A stretch of 64,000 bases of DNA from Streptomyces sp. Edi2 (GCF_040253635.1 NZ_JBEJGX010000003.1:2914001-2978000), one strand, 5' to 3'. Positions 28,057 to 36,707 are shown, numbered from the stretch's first letter. Made by a program: numbers and translations. Notes: generated from the sequence alone by a model not told the origin.

Positions 28057-28288
28057 GGTTCGGTCTCCTTGGGGCTGACTTCTGGGGTTCTGCGTGAGAT
28101 CTGCCCGTCCCGGCTGATCCGGGTCCGGCCGATCGCGCCCGGTACACAGACACACGGGCACGCAGCTTGCATAGTAACCGCAAGGAGGATGACGCCCACA
28201 ACGCGATCTTGAACAGCCGCTCTTCCGCGGCGCCGCCGCGGTGGACCGAGGCCGTGCCCGACGCCGTGCTGTCGGGCTGACCTGCTGC

Positions 28289-28365
28289 TGGTCGGGGTGG
28301 CCGGATTCGAACCGACGACCTTCCGCTCCCAAAGCGGACGCGCTACCAAGCTGCGCCACACCCCG
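28289..28365 (-). tRNA. tRNA-Pro (anticodon TGG), CCA encoded
   Basis: On the minus strand the acceptor arm CGGGGTG pairs with CACCCCG, followed by A-CCA. The anticodon stem TCCGC/GCGGA encloses loop TTTGGGA with anticodon TGG, and the T loop reads GGTTCGAATCC. It is 77 nt with encoded CCA and lies upstream of tig in the same orientation. Confidence 0.95.
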
Positions 28366-28504
28366 TCGGTGCGACACGTAGGGTACATGGCCGCAGGCGG
28401 TACGGCTGCCAGTTACCGGGATGCCTCGTGGGGCGACGCAGGGGCGGGAACGGGCCGTGCGCCTCGTCCGCGTGAGGGGATGTGCGGTGCACCGCCGCGA
28501 CCCG

Positions 28505-28510
28505 CTAGGA
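28505..28510 (+). promoter_or_regulatory. Possible -10 box for tRNA-Gly
   Basis: TAGGAT lies 37 bases before the tRNA-Gly 5' end, a common Streptomyces -10 form. No matching -35 box is convincing. Confidence 0.35.
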
Positions 28511-28547
28511 TGCACTGCGTGCCGAGGTCCTGCGACCTGCGGCGCTC

Positions 28548-28618
28548 GCGGGCGTAGCTCAATGGTAGAGCCCTAGTCTTCCAAACTAGCTACGCGGGTT
28601 CGATTCCCGTCGCCCGCT
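28548..28618 (+). tRNA. tRNA-Gly (anticodon TCC)
   Basis: Acceptor GCGGGCG/CGCCCGC, D-arm TAGCTCAATGGTAGAGC, anticodon stem CTAGT/ACTAG with loop CTTCCAA giving anticodon TCC, and T loop GGTTCGATTCC. It is 71 nt, CCA not encoded. It is followed directly by a terminator. Confidence 0.95.
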
Positions 28619-28624
28619 CTCACC

Positions 28625-28657
28625 AGGAAACCCCGGGCCGGCTGGCCTGGGGTTTTC
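28625..28657 (+). terminator. Terminator of tRNA-Gly
   Basis: The stem formed by GGAAACCCCGGGCC and GGCCTGGGGTTTTCC (about 28626-28657) has a GGCT loop and one unpaired base, starting 8 bases after the tRNA. T-rich bases are part of the 3' arm. Confidence 0.7.
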
Positions 28658-28731
28658 CGCTTTCCGGAACGGGCCGCCGGGTGCCTGCACACCCCTTCGC
28701 TCCGCGGCGGCCGCCCCATAAGGTGACCCGC

Positions 28732-29118
28732 ATGGAGATCTGGCTCAATCCTTCGTGCTCCAAGTGCCGTTCGGCCGTGGAGATCCTGGACGAAGAGGGC
28801 GCCCGCTACACCGTGCGCAGATACCTCGAGGACCCGCCGGACGCCGACGACCTGCGCGGTGTGCTGACGCGGCTGGGCCTGGAGCCCTGGGACATCACCC
28901 GGACCCAGGAGGCCGAGGCGAAGGAGCTGGGCCTCGCACAGTGGGAGCGCACCGGCGCCACGCGCGAGCAGTGGATCGCGGCGCTGGCGGCACACCCCCG
29001 GCTGATCCAGCGGCCGATCATCACGGCGGACGACGGTTCGGCACTGGTGGGGCGGAGCGAGGAAGCCGTACGCGAGGCAGTGGCGCGGACCGGGGGCGAA
29101 GAGGCCTCGAAGGGCTGA
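28732..29118 (+). CDS. ArsC/Spx-family thioredoxin-fold protein
   Basis: This 128-aa protein starts MEIWLNPSCSKCRSAVEILD with AAGGTGA upstream. The active-site-like C-S-K-C replaces the CxxxxxR-type loop of classical ArsC. RYLEDPPDADDLRGVLTRLG and LIQRPIITADDGSALVGRS (Arg-Pro-Ile element) are ArsC-fold signatures. It could be a glutaredoxin- or mycothiol-linked reductase; arsenate reduction cannot be claimed since no ars genes are near. It is a lone gene after tRNA-Gly. Confidence 0.85.
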   Translation: MEIWLNPSCSKCRSAVEILDEEGARYTVRRYLEDPPDADDLRGVLTRLGLEPWDITRTQEAEAKELGLAQWERTGATREQWIAALAAHPRLIQRPIITADDGSALVGRSEEAVREAVARTGGEEASKG

Positions 29119-29169
29119 ACCCCGTGCGGCGCCCGGCACGGGGCCGGCGGACACCCGGAGGCTGACCGC

Positions 29170-29373
29170 CTAGAAGGTGATGTGGTTGATGGTGTCCGCG
29201 ATCGAGTTGAGGAACCGGTTGATCGACGGAGCCATGCCCGTGGAGGCAAGGAAGAAGCCGAACAGTATGGCGACGAACGCCGGACCTGCCTTGATCGACT
29301 TCCCTCTGATCAGGACGATCAGAATGATCCCCAACAGCAGCACCACTGACAGCGAAAGAGCCACACTGATCAC
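29170..29373 (-). CDS. Small two-helix membrane protein
   Basis: A 67-aa protein from GTG: MISVALSLSVVLLLGIILIV, a charged loop RGKSIKAGPA, then FVAILFGFFLASTGMAPSIN and an amphipathic end RFLNSIADTINHITF. No enzyme motif is visible. Such small integral proteins recur in Streptomyces; function unknown. The start is unsure: GAGGG is very close to the first GTG and better spaced for the GTG four codons later. It is convergent with the ArsC-family gene. Confidence 0.65.
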   Translation of the reverse strand: MISVALSLSVVLLLGIILIVLIRGKSIKAGPAFVAILFGFFLASTGMAPSINRFLNSIADTINHITF

Positions 29374-29951
29374 ACCCTCGGTCGGAACGCCTCACCGGCC
29401 CGGGGGCATGCCGCGCACACCCCCCTGCACCCATCGTGCCACCAACTCCATGCCCACTGCAGGCCGGTGACGAATCATCGGCCAACGCTTTGCCCGATTC
29501 CAGCCGATGGTGGCCATGAGACTGCGGCAGGGTGACGCGCGGGCGGCGCGGCGGCGGACGTGGCACACCGGCGCCGGGCCGGCGCCGGGAATTTCTCCGT
29601 CCGGCGCGCGGCAGCAATTCACCACAGCCCACCACGGCCATTCCGCCCGGGGATTCTGATCATTTTCCGGCCCGGAGAATTTCTCGTCCGTGGTATCCGT
29701 CACGGCCTTGAAGGGCGCTCTCAAGGCTTATTAGCATTCGGACATAAGACCAAGGAATCGGACATTCCCCCTGAGTCGTTTGCGGGGGATACGGGGCGAT
29801 TTGTGGGGATGATAGGGAATGAATCGGACAGCGATGGCGGGGGCCCTCCGCGGCGATAGCGGATTTTATCCGCGCCCCGTCCCCGGTGGAACCCGAGGAG
29901 AAAGGGGAATGACTTCGAGGCGGTTTTACGCATTCGCCGACCGCCGCTATC
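29374..29951. other. 578-base intergenic region with an unusually AT-rich section
   Basis: No gene is seen. From about 29640 to 29950 the base composition is visibly richer in A/T than the rest of the window (runs such as GGCTTATTAGCATTCGGACA). A perfect small hairpin GCGGAT-TTT-ATCCGC lies at 29859-29873. The promoter(s) of the small membrane gene and the acyltransferase should lie here. Confidence 0.5.
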
Positions 29952-31139
29952 GTGCCTCCAATGTTTCCCGCTGCCCCGACACCGCGCACCGAACTTCCCC
30001 CTGCCCGGGCAGCGGAGGGCTCCGGCCGGACGGAGCCCGCGGACCGGCCGTCGGGCGCGGACGGCGCCGAGGGAGCCGAGGCAGCGGCGCCACCCGCACC
30101 GAAGAGCGACGGCCGCTTCGCGTTCTTCGACAACGCGAAGTACCTGGCCATCGTGCTCGTGGCGATGGGGCATGCATGGGAGCCGCTGACCGACGGCAGT
30201 CGCACCGCCGAGGCGCTCTACATGACCGTCTACACCTTCCACATGCCGGCCTTCATCATCATTTCCGGCTACTTCTCGCGCAGCTTCGACATGCGCAAGG
30301 ACCGGCTGCAGCGGCTGGTCACCGGGGTCGCGGTCCCCTATGTCCTCTTCGAGACCGCCTATGCGTTCTTCAAGCGCTGGGCGGACGACGATCCCGGGCA
30401 CCCCATCAGCCTTCTCGATCCGTGGTTCCTGACGTGGTTCCTGGTGGCCCTGTTCATCTGGCGGCTGACCACCCCGCTGTGGAAGGTCGTGCGCTGGCCG
30501 ATTCCGCTCGCGGTGGCCATCGCCGTCCTCGCGTCCGTGTCCCCGGACATCGGCGATGACCTGGACCTCCAGCGGGTGCTGCAGTTCCTGCCGTTCTTCG
30601 TCCTGGGACTGGCGCTGCGGCCCGAGCACTTCAAGCTGGTGCAGCGGCGGGCCGTGCGGATCGCCTCGCTGCCCGTCTTCGCCTGTGCGCTGGTGATGGC
30701 CTACTGGGCGGCGCCCCGGATGAGCTCGGCGTGGTTCTACCACCGCGACAGCGCCCAGGAGTTGGGCACCACCTGGTGGATCGGGGCGGTGATGACGCTG
30801 GCGCTCTTCGGCTGCTCGATCGTGATGACGGCCTGCTTCTTCTCGTGGGTGCCGACCCGGCGGACCTGGTTCACGGTGCTGGGCGCCGGGACGCTGTACG
30901 GCTATCTGCTGCACGGTTTCCTGGCCAAGGGCTCGCGGTTCTGGGGCTGGTTCGACGACTACGCCTGGCTGCACTCCCCGCTCGGCGAGATCGCCGTCAC
31001 CCTGCTAGCGGGAGGCGTCGTGACGGCCCTGTGCACCCCGCCGGTCCGCAGGGTGTTCCGCTTCGCGATGGAGCCGACGATGGCCTGGGCGTTCCGCAAG
31101 GATCCGGCCGATACGGCGCGGGCCCGCGTCAGCGCCTGA
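29952..31139 (+). CDS. Acyltransferase 3 family membrane protein
   Basis: This 395-aa protein has a 45-residue Ala/Pro/Glu-rich N-terminus, then the acyltransferase-3 signature RFAFFDNAKYLAIVLVAMGH (with the conserved His) and about ten transmembrane helices, for example FHMPAFIIISGYFSRSFDMR. The family O-acetylates sugars or other surface molecules at the membrane; the substrate is unknown. The GTG at 29952 lacks a clear ribosome site; an ATG three codons later is an alternative. No glycan biosynthesis genes are adjacent, so it is probably an independent modifier. Confidence 0.88.
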   Translation: MPPMFPAAPTPRTELPPARAAEGSGRTEPADRPSGADGAEGAEAAAPPAPKSDGRFAFFDNAKYLAIVLVAMGHAWEPLTDGSRTAEALYMTVYTFHMPAFIIISGYFSRSFDMRKDRLQRLVTGVAVPYVLFETAYAFFKRWADDDPGHPISLLDPWFLTWFLVALFIWRLTTPLWKVVRWPIPLAVAIAVLASVSPDIGDDLDLQRVLQFLPFFVLGLALRPEHFKLVQRRAVRIASLPVFACALVMAYWAAPRMSSAWFYHRDSAQELGTTWWIGAVMTLALFGCSIVMTACFFSWVPTRRTWFTVLGAGTLYGYLLHGFLAKGSRFWGWFDDYAWLHSPLGEIAVTLLAGGVVTALCTPPVRRVFRFAMEPTMAWAFRKDPADTARARVSA

Positions 31140-31167
31140 GCGCGCGTCGTCCCGGCCGGCGGCGCGT

Positions 31168-31186
31168 CCTTCCCGGGCCGGGAAGG
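31168..31186. terminator. Hairpin between the convergent acyltransferase and phosphatase genes
   Basis: CCTTCCCG-GGC-CGGGAAGG is a perfect 8-bp stem with a 3-base loop, about 30 bases after the acyltransferase stop codon and 55 bases beyond the phosphatase stop codon. Confidence 0.6.
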
Positions 31187-31240
31187 TGTCCGGCCCGGGC
31201 GCCCGGTCCCTCGTGCTGACGCGTCGCGTCCCGGCCCGTG

Positions 31241-32386
31241 TTAGGCGTCCCGGCAGATCAGCAGCAGCGCGCGGTCGTCGTTGACGTCCTTGGCGACGGA
31301 CTCGATCAGATGCCAGGCGGCCCCGGCGAAGCCGCCGGCGACATAGCGGTCGGCCTCGCCGGTCAGCCGGTCGATGCCCTCGGTGATGTCCCGGTCGGCG
31401 GCCTCGACCAGGCCGTCGGTGAACAGCATCAGGACATCGCCGGGCCGCAGCGTCCCCTTGACCGGGTCGAACTGGGCGCCGTCGAAGACGCCGAGCAGCG
31501 GCCCCTCCCCCGGCTTCTCCTCCCAGCGGCCGCTGCCGGCGCTGAGCTGGAGGGCCGGCAGGTGTCCCGCGGAGAGGAGTTCGTAGTCGCCGGACTCCAG
31601 GTCGAGGACGAGATGGACGGACGTGGCGAACCCCTCGTCCCAGTCCTGGCGCAGCAGATAGCCGTTGGCGGCGGGCAGGAAGGCGTGCGGCGGCAGCGAG
31701 CCGAGCAGGCCGCCGAAGGCCCCGGACAGCAGCAGCGCGCGGGAGGCCGCGTCCATGCCCTTGCCGGAGACATCGGTCAGCACCACTTCGAGGATCTGGC
31801 CGCCGTGGGTGCGGGAGGCCACCACGAAGTCGCCGGAGAAGAACTGGCCGCCGGCCGGGCGCAGCGCCATCTCGTGGTGCCAGCCCTCGGGGAGCGCGGG
31901 CAGCGTGCTCTGGACCCGGATTCGTTCGCGCAGGTCGAAGAGCATGGTGCCGCCGCGCCGCCAGGGCACCCCGACCCGGCTGCGGAACTGGGCGATCAGC
32001 AGGCCGGCGAACCCGACCGCGGCGACGACCAGGACCGTGCCCGGAGTGATCCGTTCCGGCCCTTCGTCGTACGGGCCGAACAGCGCGGCTTCGACGACCA
32101 GCGCGGCCGCGGACGCGCCGTACAGGATCAGGAGGTTGGCCGGCCGCAGCAGCAGTCCGCCGGCGATGACCGGGAGGACCAGCGCCGTCGGGGCGATCCA
32201 TTCGGGCCACCCGAGGGTGCCCGCGGCGAGAGCGGGTATGGCGAGAAGGAGGACGGCCAGCGCGAAACGGTCGGAGCCGTCACCGCGGAAGTAGTCGACC
32301 CCCGCCTTGCGCACGCCGATACGGGCCCGGTGCAGGCCTTTGTGCACCCGGGCCGTCAGGGCTTCCGTTCCCTGGCCGGTTGTCAT
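31241..32386 (-). CDS. Membrane SpoIIE-type PP2C serine/threonine phosphatase
   Basis: This 381-aa protein has an N-terminal half with four or so hydrophobic helices (ALAVLLLAIPALAAGTLGW, ALVLPVIAGGLLL, LILYGASAAALVVEAALF, GTVLVVAAVGFAGLLIAQF). The C-terminal catalytic domain carries metal-binding GQFFSGDFVVASR, VVLTDVSGKGMDAASRALLL and LMLFTDGLVEAAD. The family dephosphorylates anti-anti-sigma (STAS) proteins and so activates alternative sigma factors; partners are not adjacent here. The start is ATG (MTTGQGTEALTARVHKGLHR). It may form a unit with the DNA glycosylase gene upstream (147-base gap). Confidence 0.92.
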   Translation of the reverse strand: MTTGQGTEALTARVHKGLHRARIGVRKAGVDYFRGDGSDRFALAVLLLAIPALAAGTLGWPEWIAPTALVLPVIAGGLLLRPANLLILYGASAAALVVEAALFGPYDEGPERITPGTVLVVAAVGFAGLLIAQFRSRVGVPWRRGGTMLFDLRERIRVQSTLPALPEGWHHEMALRPAGGQFFSGDFVVASRTHGGQILEVVLTDVSGKGMDAASRALLLSGAFGGLLGSLPPHAFLPAANGYLLRQDWDEGFATSVHLVLDLESGDYELLSAGHLPALQLSAGSGRWEEKPGEGPLLGVFDGAQFDPVKGTLRPGDVLMLFTDGLVEAADRDITEGIDRLTGEADRYVAGGFAGAAWHLIESVAKDVNDDRALLLICRDA

Positions 32387-32533
32387 TGTTCTGGGACCTT
32401 ATCCACCCGTTCGGCGGTGCGTCGATTCGCCGCACGACGGCCTGGCCAATTGCCGGGAAACGGCGTGCGAAATGCGGTCGCGCGACCGGAAGCGGTCCTG
32501 CTGCCGTACGGGCTGCGCCGGCCGGTCCGGCGG

Positions 32534-33355
32534 TCAGCCGCCGCCGGTGGACGGCTGGCAGCCCGGGCACCAGAAGAGGTTGCGGGCGGCGAGGCCGGCG
32601 GTGCGGATCTCGCTGCCGCAGAGATGACAGGCCTGGTGGGCCCGGCGGTAGACGTACACCTCGCCGCCGTGGTCGTCGACCCGCGGCGGGCGGCCCATGG
32701 CCTCCGGCAGATGTTCCGGGCGGACGGTGTCGATCCGGTTGTCCCGGACACCCTCGGCCATCAGGAACACCAAGTCGGCCCAGATCGCGTCCCACTCGGT
32801 GCGGGTGAGGTCGCGGCCGGGGCGGTAGGGGTCGATGTGGTGGCGGAAGAGGGCCTCGGCGCGGTAGACGTTGCCGACCCCGGCGATGATCTTCTGGTCG
32901 AGCAGCAGCGCCGCGATCGTCGTACGGCTGCGGGAGATCCGCTGCCAGGCGCGGGTGCCGTCGTCCCCGGGGCGCAGCGGGTCGGGGCCCAGCCGGTCGT
33001 GTATCGCGCGCTTCTCGTCCTCGGTGATCAGTGCGCAGGTGGTAGGGCCGCGGAGGTCCGCGTAGGCGGCCGGGTTCGCGAGCCGGAGGCGCACCGTGTC
33101 GGTGGGCGGCGGGGCGGGGGCCGTGCCGAAGCCGAGCTTGCCGAACAGGCCGAGGTGGACATGGATCCAGCGGTCCTGGCCGAAGCCGAGGAAGAGGTGT
33201 TTGCCGTGTGCCTCGGCGGTCGTCATGACCTGGCCGTCCACGAGGGCGGCGCCGCCCGCGAACTTGCCCTGGGGGCTGCTCGCCCGTACCGGTCCGCCCT
33301 CGAAGCGTGCGCGGTGGTCCAGGGCGAGGCGGTGGATCGTATGCCCCTCGGGCAC
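32534..33355 (-). CDS. nei: Fpg/Nei family DNA glycosylase (Nei-type)
   Basis: This 273-aa protein has a GTG start preceded by GGAGGA. The N-terminus (fM)PEGHTIHRLALDHR has the catalytic Pro2-Glu3 of the Fpg/Nei family after Met removal. The H2TH region LLLDQKIIAGVGNVYRAEAL and the C-terminal zinc finger CHLCGSEI and onward to FWCPGCQ are intact. It excises oxidised bases and nicks the abasic site. PEGHTIHR rather than PELPEVE points to the actinobacterial Nei2-like branch instead of Fpg (MutM). It is followed upstream by rpiB on the same strand (70-base gap), the usual Streptomyces pairing. Confidence 0.92.
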   Translation of the reverse strand: MPEGHTIHRLALDHRARFEGGPVRASSPQGKFAGGAALVDGQVMTTAEAHGKHLFLGFGQDRWIHVHLGLFGKLGFGTAPAPPPTDTVRLRLANPAAYADLRGPTTCALITEDEKRAIHDRLGPDPLRPGDDGTRAWQRISRSRTTIAALLLDQKIIAGVGNVYRAEALFRHHIDPYRPGRDLTRTEWDAIWADLVFLMAEGVRDNRIDTVRPEHLPEAMGRPPRVDDHGGEVYVYRRAHQACHLCGSEIRTAGLAARNLFWCPGCQPSTGGG

Positions 33356-33425
33356 GGGGGTCCTCCAGTGGGCGCGCCCGCCCGCCCCGGCGGCCGGGGC
33401 GGGCGGGCGACGGGTTGAACGGGGG

Positions 33426-33911
33426 TCAGCCCTGCGGGTGGTGGGCGGGGATGGCGGGCAGCTCGCCGGTGGTCTCGTAGGCCGAGAGCATCTCGATGCG
33501 GCGGGTGTGCCGCTCCTCACCCGAGTAGGGCGTGCCGAGGAAGACCTCGATGAACCGGGTCGCCTCTTCCCGGGTGTGCATCCGGCCGCCCACGGAGATG
33601 ACGTTGGCGTCGTTGTGCTCGCGGCCGAGCTTGGCGGTCTCCTCGCTCCAGGCCAGCGCGGCCCGTACGCCCTTGACCTTGTTGGCGGCGATCTGCTCGC
33701 CGTTGCCGGAACCACCGATCACGATGCCCAGGCTGTCCGGGTCGGCAGCGGTCTTCTCCGCGGCGCGCAGGCAGAACGGCGGGTAGTCGTCCTGGGCGTC
33801 GTAGATGTGGGGACCGCAGTCGACGGGCTCGTGGCCGTGGGCCGTGAGCCACTCGACGAGGTGGTTCTTGAGTTCGAAACCTGCATGGTCGGAGCCGAGG
33901 TACACGCGCAT
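33426..33911 (-). CDS. rpiB: Ribose-5-phosphate isomerase B
   Basis: This 161-aa protein starts MRVYLGSDHAGFELKNHLVE, the RpiB signature. It interconverts ribose-5-phosphate and ribulose-5-phosphate in the pentose phosphate pathway. The motif IVIGGSGNGEQIAANKVKGV lacks the catalytic Cys of E. coli RpiB and has the Glu-type active site described for mycobacterial RpiB. It sits in one direction with the DNA glycosylase and phosphatase genes downstream. No strong ribosome site is seen, but the ATG gives the universal N-terminus. Confidence 0.95.
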   Translation of the reverse strand: MRVYLGSDHAGFELKNHLVEWLTAHGHEPVDCGPHIYDAQDDYPPFCLRAAEKTAADPDSLGIVIGGSGNGEQIAANKVKGVRAALAWSEETAKLGREHNDANVISVGGRMHTREEATRFIEVFLGTPYSGEERHTRRIEMLSAYETTGELPAIPAHHPQG

Positions 33912-34120
33912 GCGATGAGTGTGACACGAGCGGCGGCGGGTAGGCGCCGCTGGGTCTTGCCGGGCTGCGTGCACAGAAAGCGACTCTCCGCCTTCCGTAC
34001 GCAAGCGCAGAGCGAAGCCATCCAGGGTTTCACACAACAATCCGGCTGCAGACCTTCCAATCCACGGTTAACGAAGATCTAATGCGGGGGATCCATCCGC
34101 GAACCACGAAGGACGGTCAC

Positions 34121-35638
34121 ATGGGCGCGCACCCTTCCCCGAGCTCTCCAGGAGCAGGGGGCACCCCCACCTCCACATCGGCCCCCGCCCCCGGCGGCGG
34201 GCCCACCGGGGGACAGTCGCAGGACGGGCTGCAGGCAGGGCTCAAGAACCGCCATCTGTCGATGATCGCCATCGGCGGCGTCATCGGCGCCGGCCTGTTC
34301 GTCGGCTCCGGCGCCGGTATCGCGGCCGCCGGTCCCGGCATCCTGCTCTCCTACGCGCTGACCGGTCTGCTGGTCGTGCTGGTCATGCGGATGCTGGGCG
34401 AGATGGCCGCGGCCTCGCCCACCTCGGGATCGTTCTCCGCGTACGCGGACCGGGCGCTGGGCCGCTGGGCCGGGTTCACGATCGGCTGGCTGTACTGGTT
34501 CTTCTGGTCGGTCGTGCTGGCCGTCGAGGCGACCGCGGCCGCCGCGATCCTCACCGGCTGGGTCCCGGCCGTCCCGCAGTGGGCCTGGGCGCTGCTGGTG
34601 ATGATCGTGCTGACCGGCACCAACCTGGTCTCGGTCGGGTCGTTCGGCGAGTTCGAGTTCTGGTTCGCCGGGATCAAGGTCGTCGCGATCGTCATCTTCA
34701 TCGTGGTCGGGGCGCTGGCGATATTCGGGCTGCCGCCGGGCGGCGCCCCGGTCGGCACGGCGAATCTGACCGGGCACGGCGGATTCCTGCCGCACGGTCC
34801 CGGCGCGATCCTCTCCGGCATGCTGCTGGTGGTCTTCTCCTTCATGGGCAGCGAGATCGTCACGCTGGCGGCGAGCGAGTCGCCGAACCCGGTGCAGGCC
34901 GTCCGCAAGGCCGTCAACAGCGTCATCTGGCGGATCGCGCTCTTCTACATCGGCTCGATCGCGGTGATCGTGACGCTGCTGCCGTGGAACTCCAAGGCGG
35001 TGGAGAAGAGCCCGTACGTGGCCGTGCTGGAGTCGCTGGACATCCCGTACGCGGGCACCGTGATGGACGTCGTGGTGCTGACCGCGGTGCTGTCCTGTCT
35101 GAACTCCGGGCTCTACACCGCTTCCCGGATGGCGTTCTCGCTCGGTCAGCGCGGCGATGCGCCGAAGTCGTTCGCCACCGTCAACAAGGGCGGGGTGCCG
35201 GCGGTCGCGATCTGGGCGTCGGTCGCCTTCGGCTTCGTGGCGACGATCTTCAGCTACACCTCGAAGGACACCATCTTCCAGTTCCTGCTGAATTCGTCGG
35301 GCGCGGTGGCGCTCTTCGTGTGGCTGGTCATCTGCTTCTCGCAGCTGCGGATGCGCCGGGTCATCGAGCGGGAGACGCCGGAGCGGCTGACGGTGCGGAT
35401 GTGGCTGTACCCGTGGCTGACCTACGCGACGATCGCGCTGATCGTCTTCGTCATCGGCTACATGTTCTACAACCCGGACGGGCGCCAGCAGATGGTGCTG
35501 TCGGTGGTCGCGGCCGTGGTGGTGCTGGCGGTCGGCCTGATCCTGGACCGGCGGCGGCCGCGGACGGCCGTGGCGGACAAGGTCGACGGGCCGGACGCCC
35601 CGGGCGTCGGCGCCGGGGTGACGGACCGGGTCCAGTAG
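34121..35638 (+). CDS. GABA/amino-acid permease (APC superfamily), copy 1
   Basis: This 505-aa protein has AAGGACGG before ATG. After a low-complexity 45-residue N-terminus it has the AAT-family signature LKNRHLSMIAIGGVIGAGLF VGSG split by the first helix, then about twelve transmembrane segments with GEFEFWFAGIKVVAIV and the ESPNPVQAVRKAVNSV loop typical of GabP-like proton symporters. The substrate is probably GABA or another small amino acid. Part of the N-terminus (PGAGGTPT) is encoded by a palindromic repeat. Two paralogs follow at 36708 and 38413; each has its own upstream gap, so they are separate units. Confidence 0.9.
   Translation: MGAHPSPSSPGAGGTPTSTSAPAPGGGPTGGQSQDGLQAGLKNRHLSMIAIGGVIGAGLFVGSGAGIAAAGPGILLSYALTGLLVVLVMRMLGEMAAASPTSGSFSAYADRALGRWAGFTIGWLYWFFWSVVLAVEATAAAAILTGWVPAVPQWAWALLVMIVLTGTNLVSVGSFGEFEFWFAGIKVVAIVIFIVVGALAIFGLPPGGAPVGTANLTGHGGFLPHGPGAILSGMLLVVFSFMGSEIVTLAASESPNPVQAVRKAVNSVIWRIALFYIGSIAVIVTLLPWNSKAVEKSPYVAVLESLDIPYAGTVMDVVVLTAVLSCLNSGLYTASRMAFSLGQRGDAPKSFATVNKGGVPAVAIWASVAFGFVATIFSYTSKDTIFQFLLNSSGAVALFVWLVICFSQLRMRRVIERETPERLTVRMWLYPWLTYATIALIVFVIGYMFYNPDGRQQMVLSVVAAVVVLAVGLILDRRRPRTAVADKVDGPDAPGVGAGVTDRVQ
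34134..34170 (+). repeat. Palindromic repeat element inside permease-1 5' coding region
   Basis: CTTCCCCGAGCTCTCC at 34134-34149 and GGAGCAGGGGGCACCCCCAC up to 34170 form the short palindrome seen often in Streptomyces intergenic DNA. Here it is read as coding sequence and gives G-G-T-P-T. Confidence 0.6.
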
Positions 35639-35670
35639 CGGGCAGCGCGCGCACCGGTACAGGCGGCGTG

Positions 35671-35727
35671 CGAAGGGGCCGGGCCCCGTACACACCTCTG
35701 TGGTGTGCACGGGGCCCGGCCCCTTCG
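35671..35727. terminator. Strong bidirectional terminator between permease 1 and bioY
   Basis: 25-base arms (35671-35695 and 35703-35727; cores CGAAGGGGCCGGGCCCCGT and ACGGGGCCCGGCCCCTTCG) pair with one mismatch around loop CTCTGTG. It sits between convergent genes, 32 bases past the permease stop codon and 19 beyond the bioY stop codon. Confidence 0.9.
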
Positions 35728-35746
35728 TGTGCGGTGTGCGGCCCGC

Positions 35747-36370
35747 TCAGCCGCGGCGCCCGGCCAGCTTCCAGGCGGTGGGCAGCGCACCCATGGCCAG
35801 CGCGGCCTTGAGAGCGTCGCCGATCAGGAACGGGACGAGGCCGGCGGCGACGGCCTGGCCGAGGGACATGCCGGTGCTCAGCGCCAGGTAGGGAACGCCG
35901 ACGGCGTAGATCACGGCCGTGCCCGCGGCCATGGTGGCGGCGGTGCGCAGCACCCCGCGGTCGCCGCCGCGGCGGGCCAGCGCGCCCACGACGGTGGCGG
36001 CGAGCAGCATGCCCACGATGTAGCCGAGGGTGGCCCCGCCCGCTCCCGAGGTGCCGCCGGCGAACCACGGCAGGCCCGCCAGCCCCGCCAGGGCGTACAG
36101 CGCCAGCGACAGCGCACCGCGGCTCGCGCCGAGCGAGGCGCCGACCAGGAGGGCGGCAAAGGTCTGACCGGTGACCGGGACCGGGGAGCCGGGGACCGGG
36201 ACGGCGATCTGGGCCGCGATGCCGGTGAGCGCGGCGCCGCCGAGGACCAGCGCGGCGTCACGGACGCGGGCGCGGGAGGCGGTGGCGGCCGGCAGCAGGT
36301 CGGCCAGGACAGCGCGGGTGGGGGTCCCCCCGTGCGCAGCATGGGGGAGGGAAAGACCGGCAGTGCTCAT
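35747..36370 (-). CDS. bioY: Biotin transporter S-component BioY
   Basis: This 207-aa membrane protein has six hydrophobic helices and the BioY signatures VPVPGSPVPVTGQTFAALLV and LSLALYALAGLAGLPWFAGG with GGATLGYIVGMLLAA. BioY captures biotin and works alone or with an ECF energising module; no ecfA/ecfT genes are adjacent. The N-terminus (HAAHGGTPTRAV) is encoded by a palindromic repeat at 36319-36351, so the ATG at 36370 and this segment may be an added stretch before the true core. It lies among permeases and is convergent with permease 1. Confidence 0.9.
   Translation of the reverse strand: MSTAGLSLPHAAHGGTPTRAVLADLLPAATASRARVRDAALVLGGAALTGIAAQIAVPVPGSPVPVTGQTFAALLVGASLGASRGALSLALYALAGLAGLPWFAGGTSGAGGATLGYIVGMLLAATVVGALARRGGDRGVLRTAATMAAGTAVIYAVGVPYLALSTGMSLGQAVAAGLVPFLIGDALKAALAMGALPTAWKLAGRRG
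36319..36351 (-). repeat. Palindromic repeat element inside bioY 5' coding region
   Basis: TGGGGGTCCCCCC (36319-36331) followed by GTGCGCAGCATGGGGGAGGG. The coding-strand reading gives H-G-G-T-P-T-R, nearly the same peptide as in permease 1. Confidence 0.6.
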
Positions 36371-36707
36371 CGGGGCTCCGCGGGTGTGAGAGGGACAGGA
36401 CGGGACGCGATGACGTTAGTCCAGCGGACCACCGGAGATCATCGTGTGGCGGCGACAAAGCCGCGGCGGCCTGCTTGGAGAGTTCCGAACACGGGTCCGG
36501 ACAACGCCGCCATGCCCGGCTCCGGCGGGCCGTGCGGCGTCATTGCAGGTCACGTGATGCTCATCACGGCCCGGACCGCCTCCGGACGCCGGTTTTGTGG
36601 TAGCGCGCGCCCTGCGGCGACACTGGGCGCGCCCCGCGGTGACCTGTGGAGTTCCCCCAACCCGCCGGCGGCCCCCGCCGCCCCGGCCCTTGCGAGAGTA
36701 CGAGCCC
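36371..36707. other. 337-base divergent intergenic region, bioY / permease 2
   Basis: No gene is seen. It must hold promoters for both directions. A 16-bp palindrome CGTGATG-CT-CATCACG lies at 36553-36568 within a TCACGTGA context and looks like a regulator site about 140 bases before permease 2. Confidence 0.5.
36553..36568. promoter_or_regulatory. Candidate operator palindrome upstream of permease 2
   Basis: CGTGATGCTCATCACG has perfect 7-bp arms around a 2-base centre. It lies in the bioY/permease-2 divergent region, so a dimeric regulator (GntR- or Lrp-like size) could bind. The regulator is unknown. Confidence 0.4.

Noticed and set aside
28289..28618. tRNA-Pro and tRNA-Gly as integration sites for a mobile element
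   Set aside because: No integrase, no duplicated tRNA 3' end and no foreign-looking block next to either tRNA.
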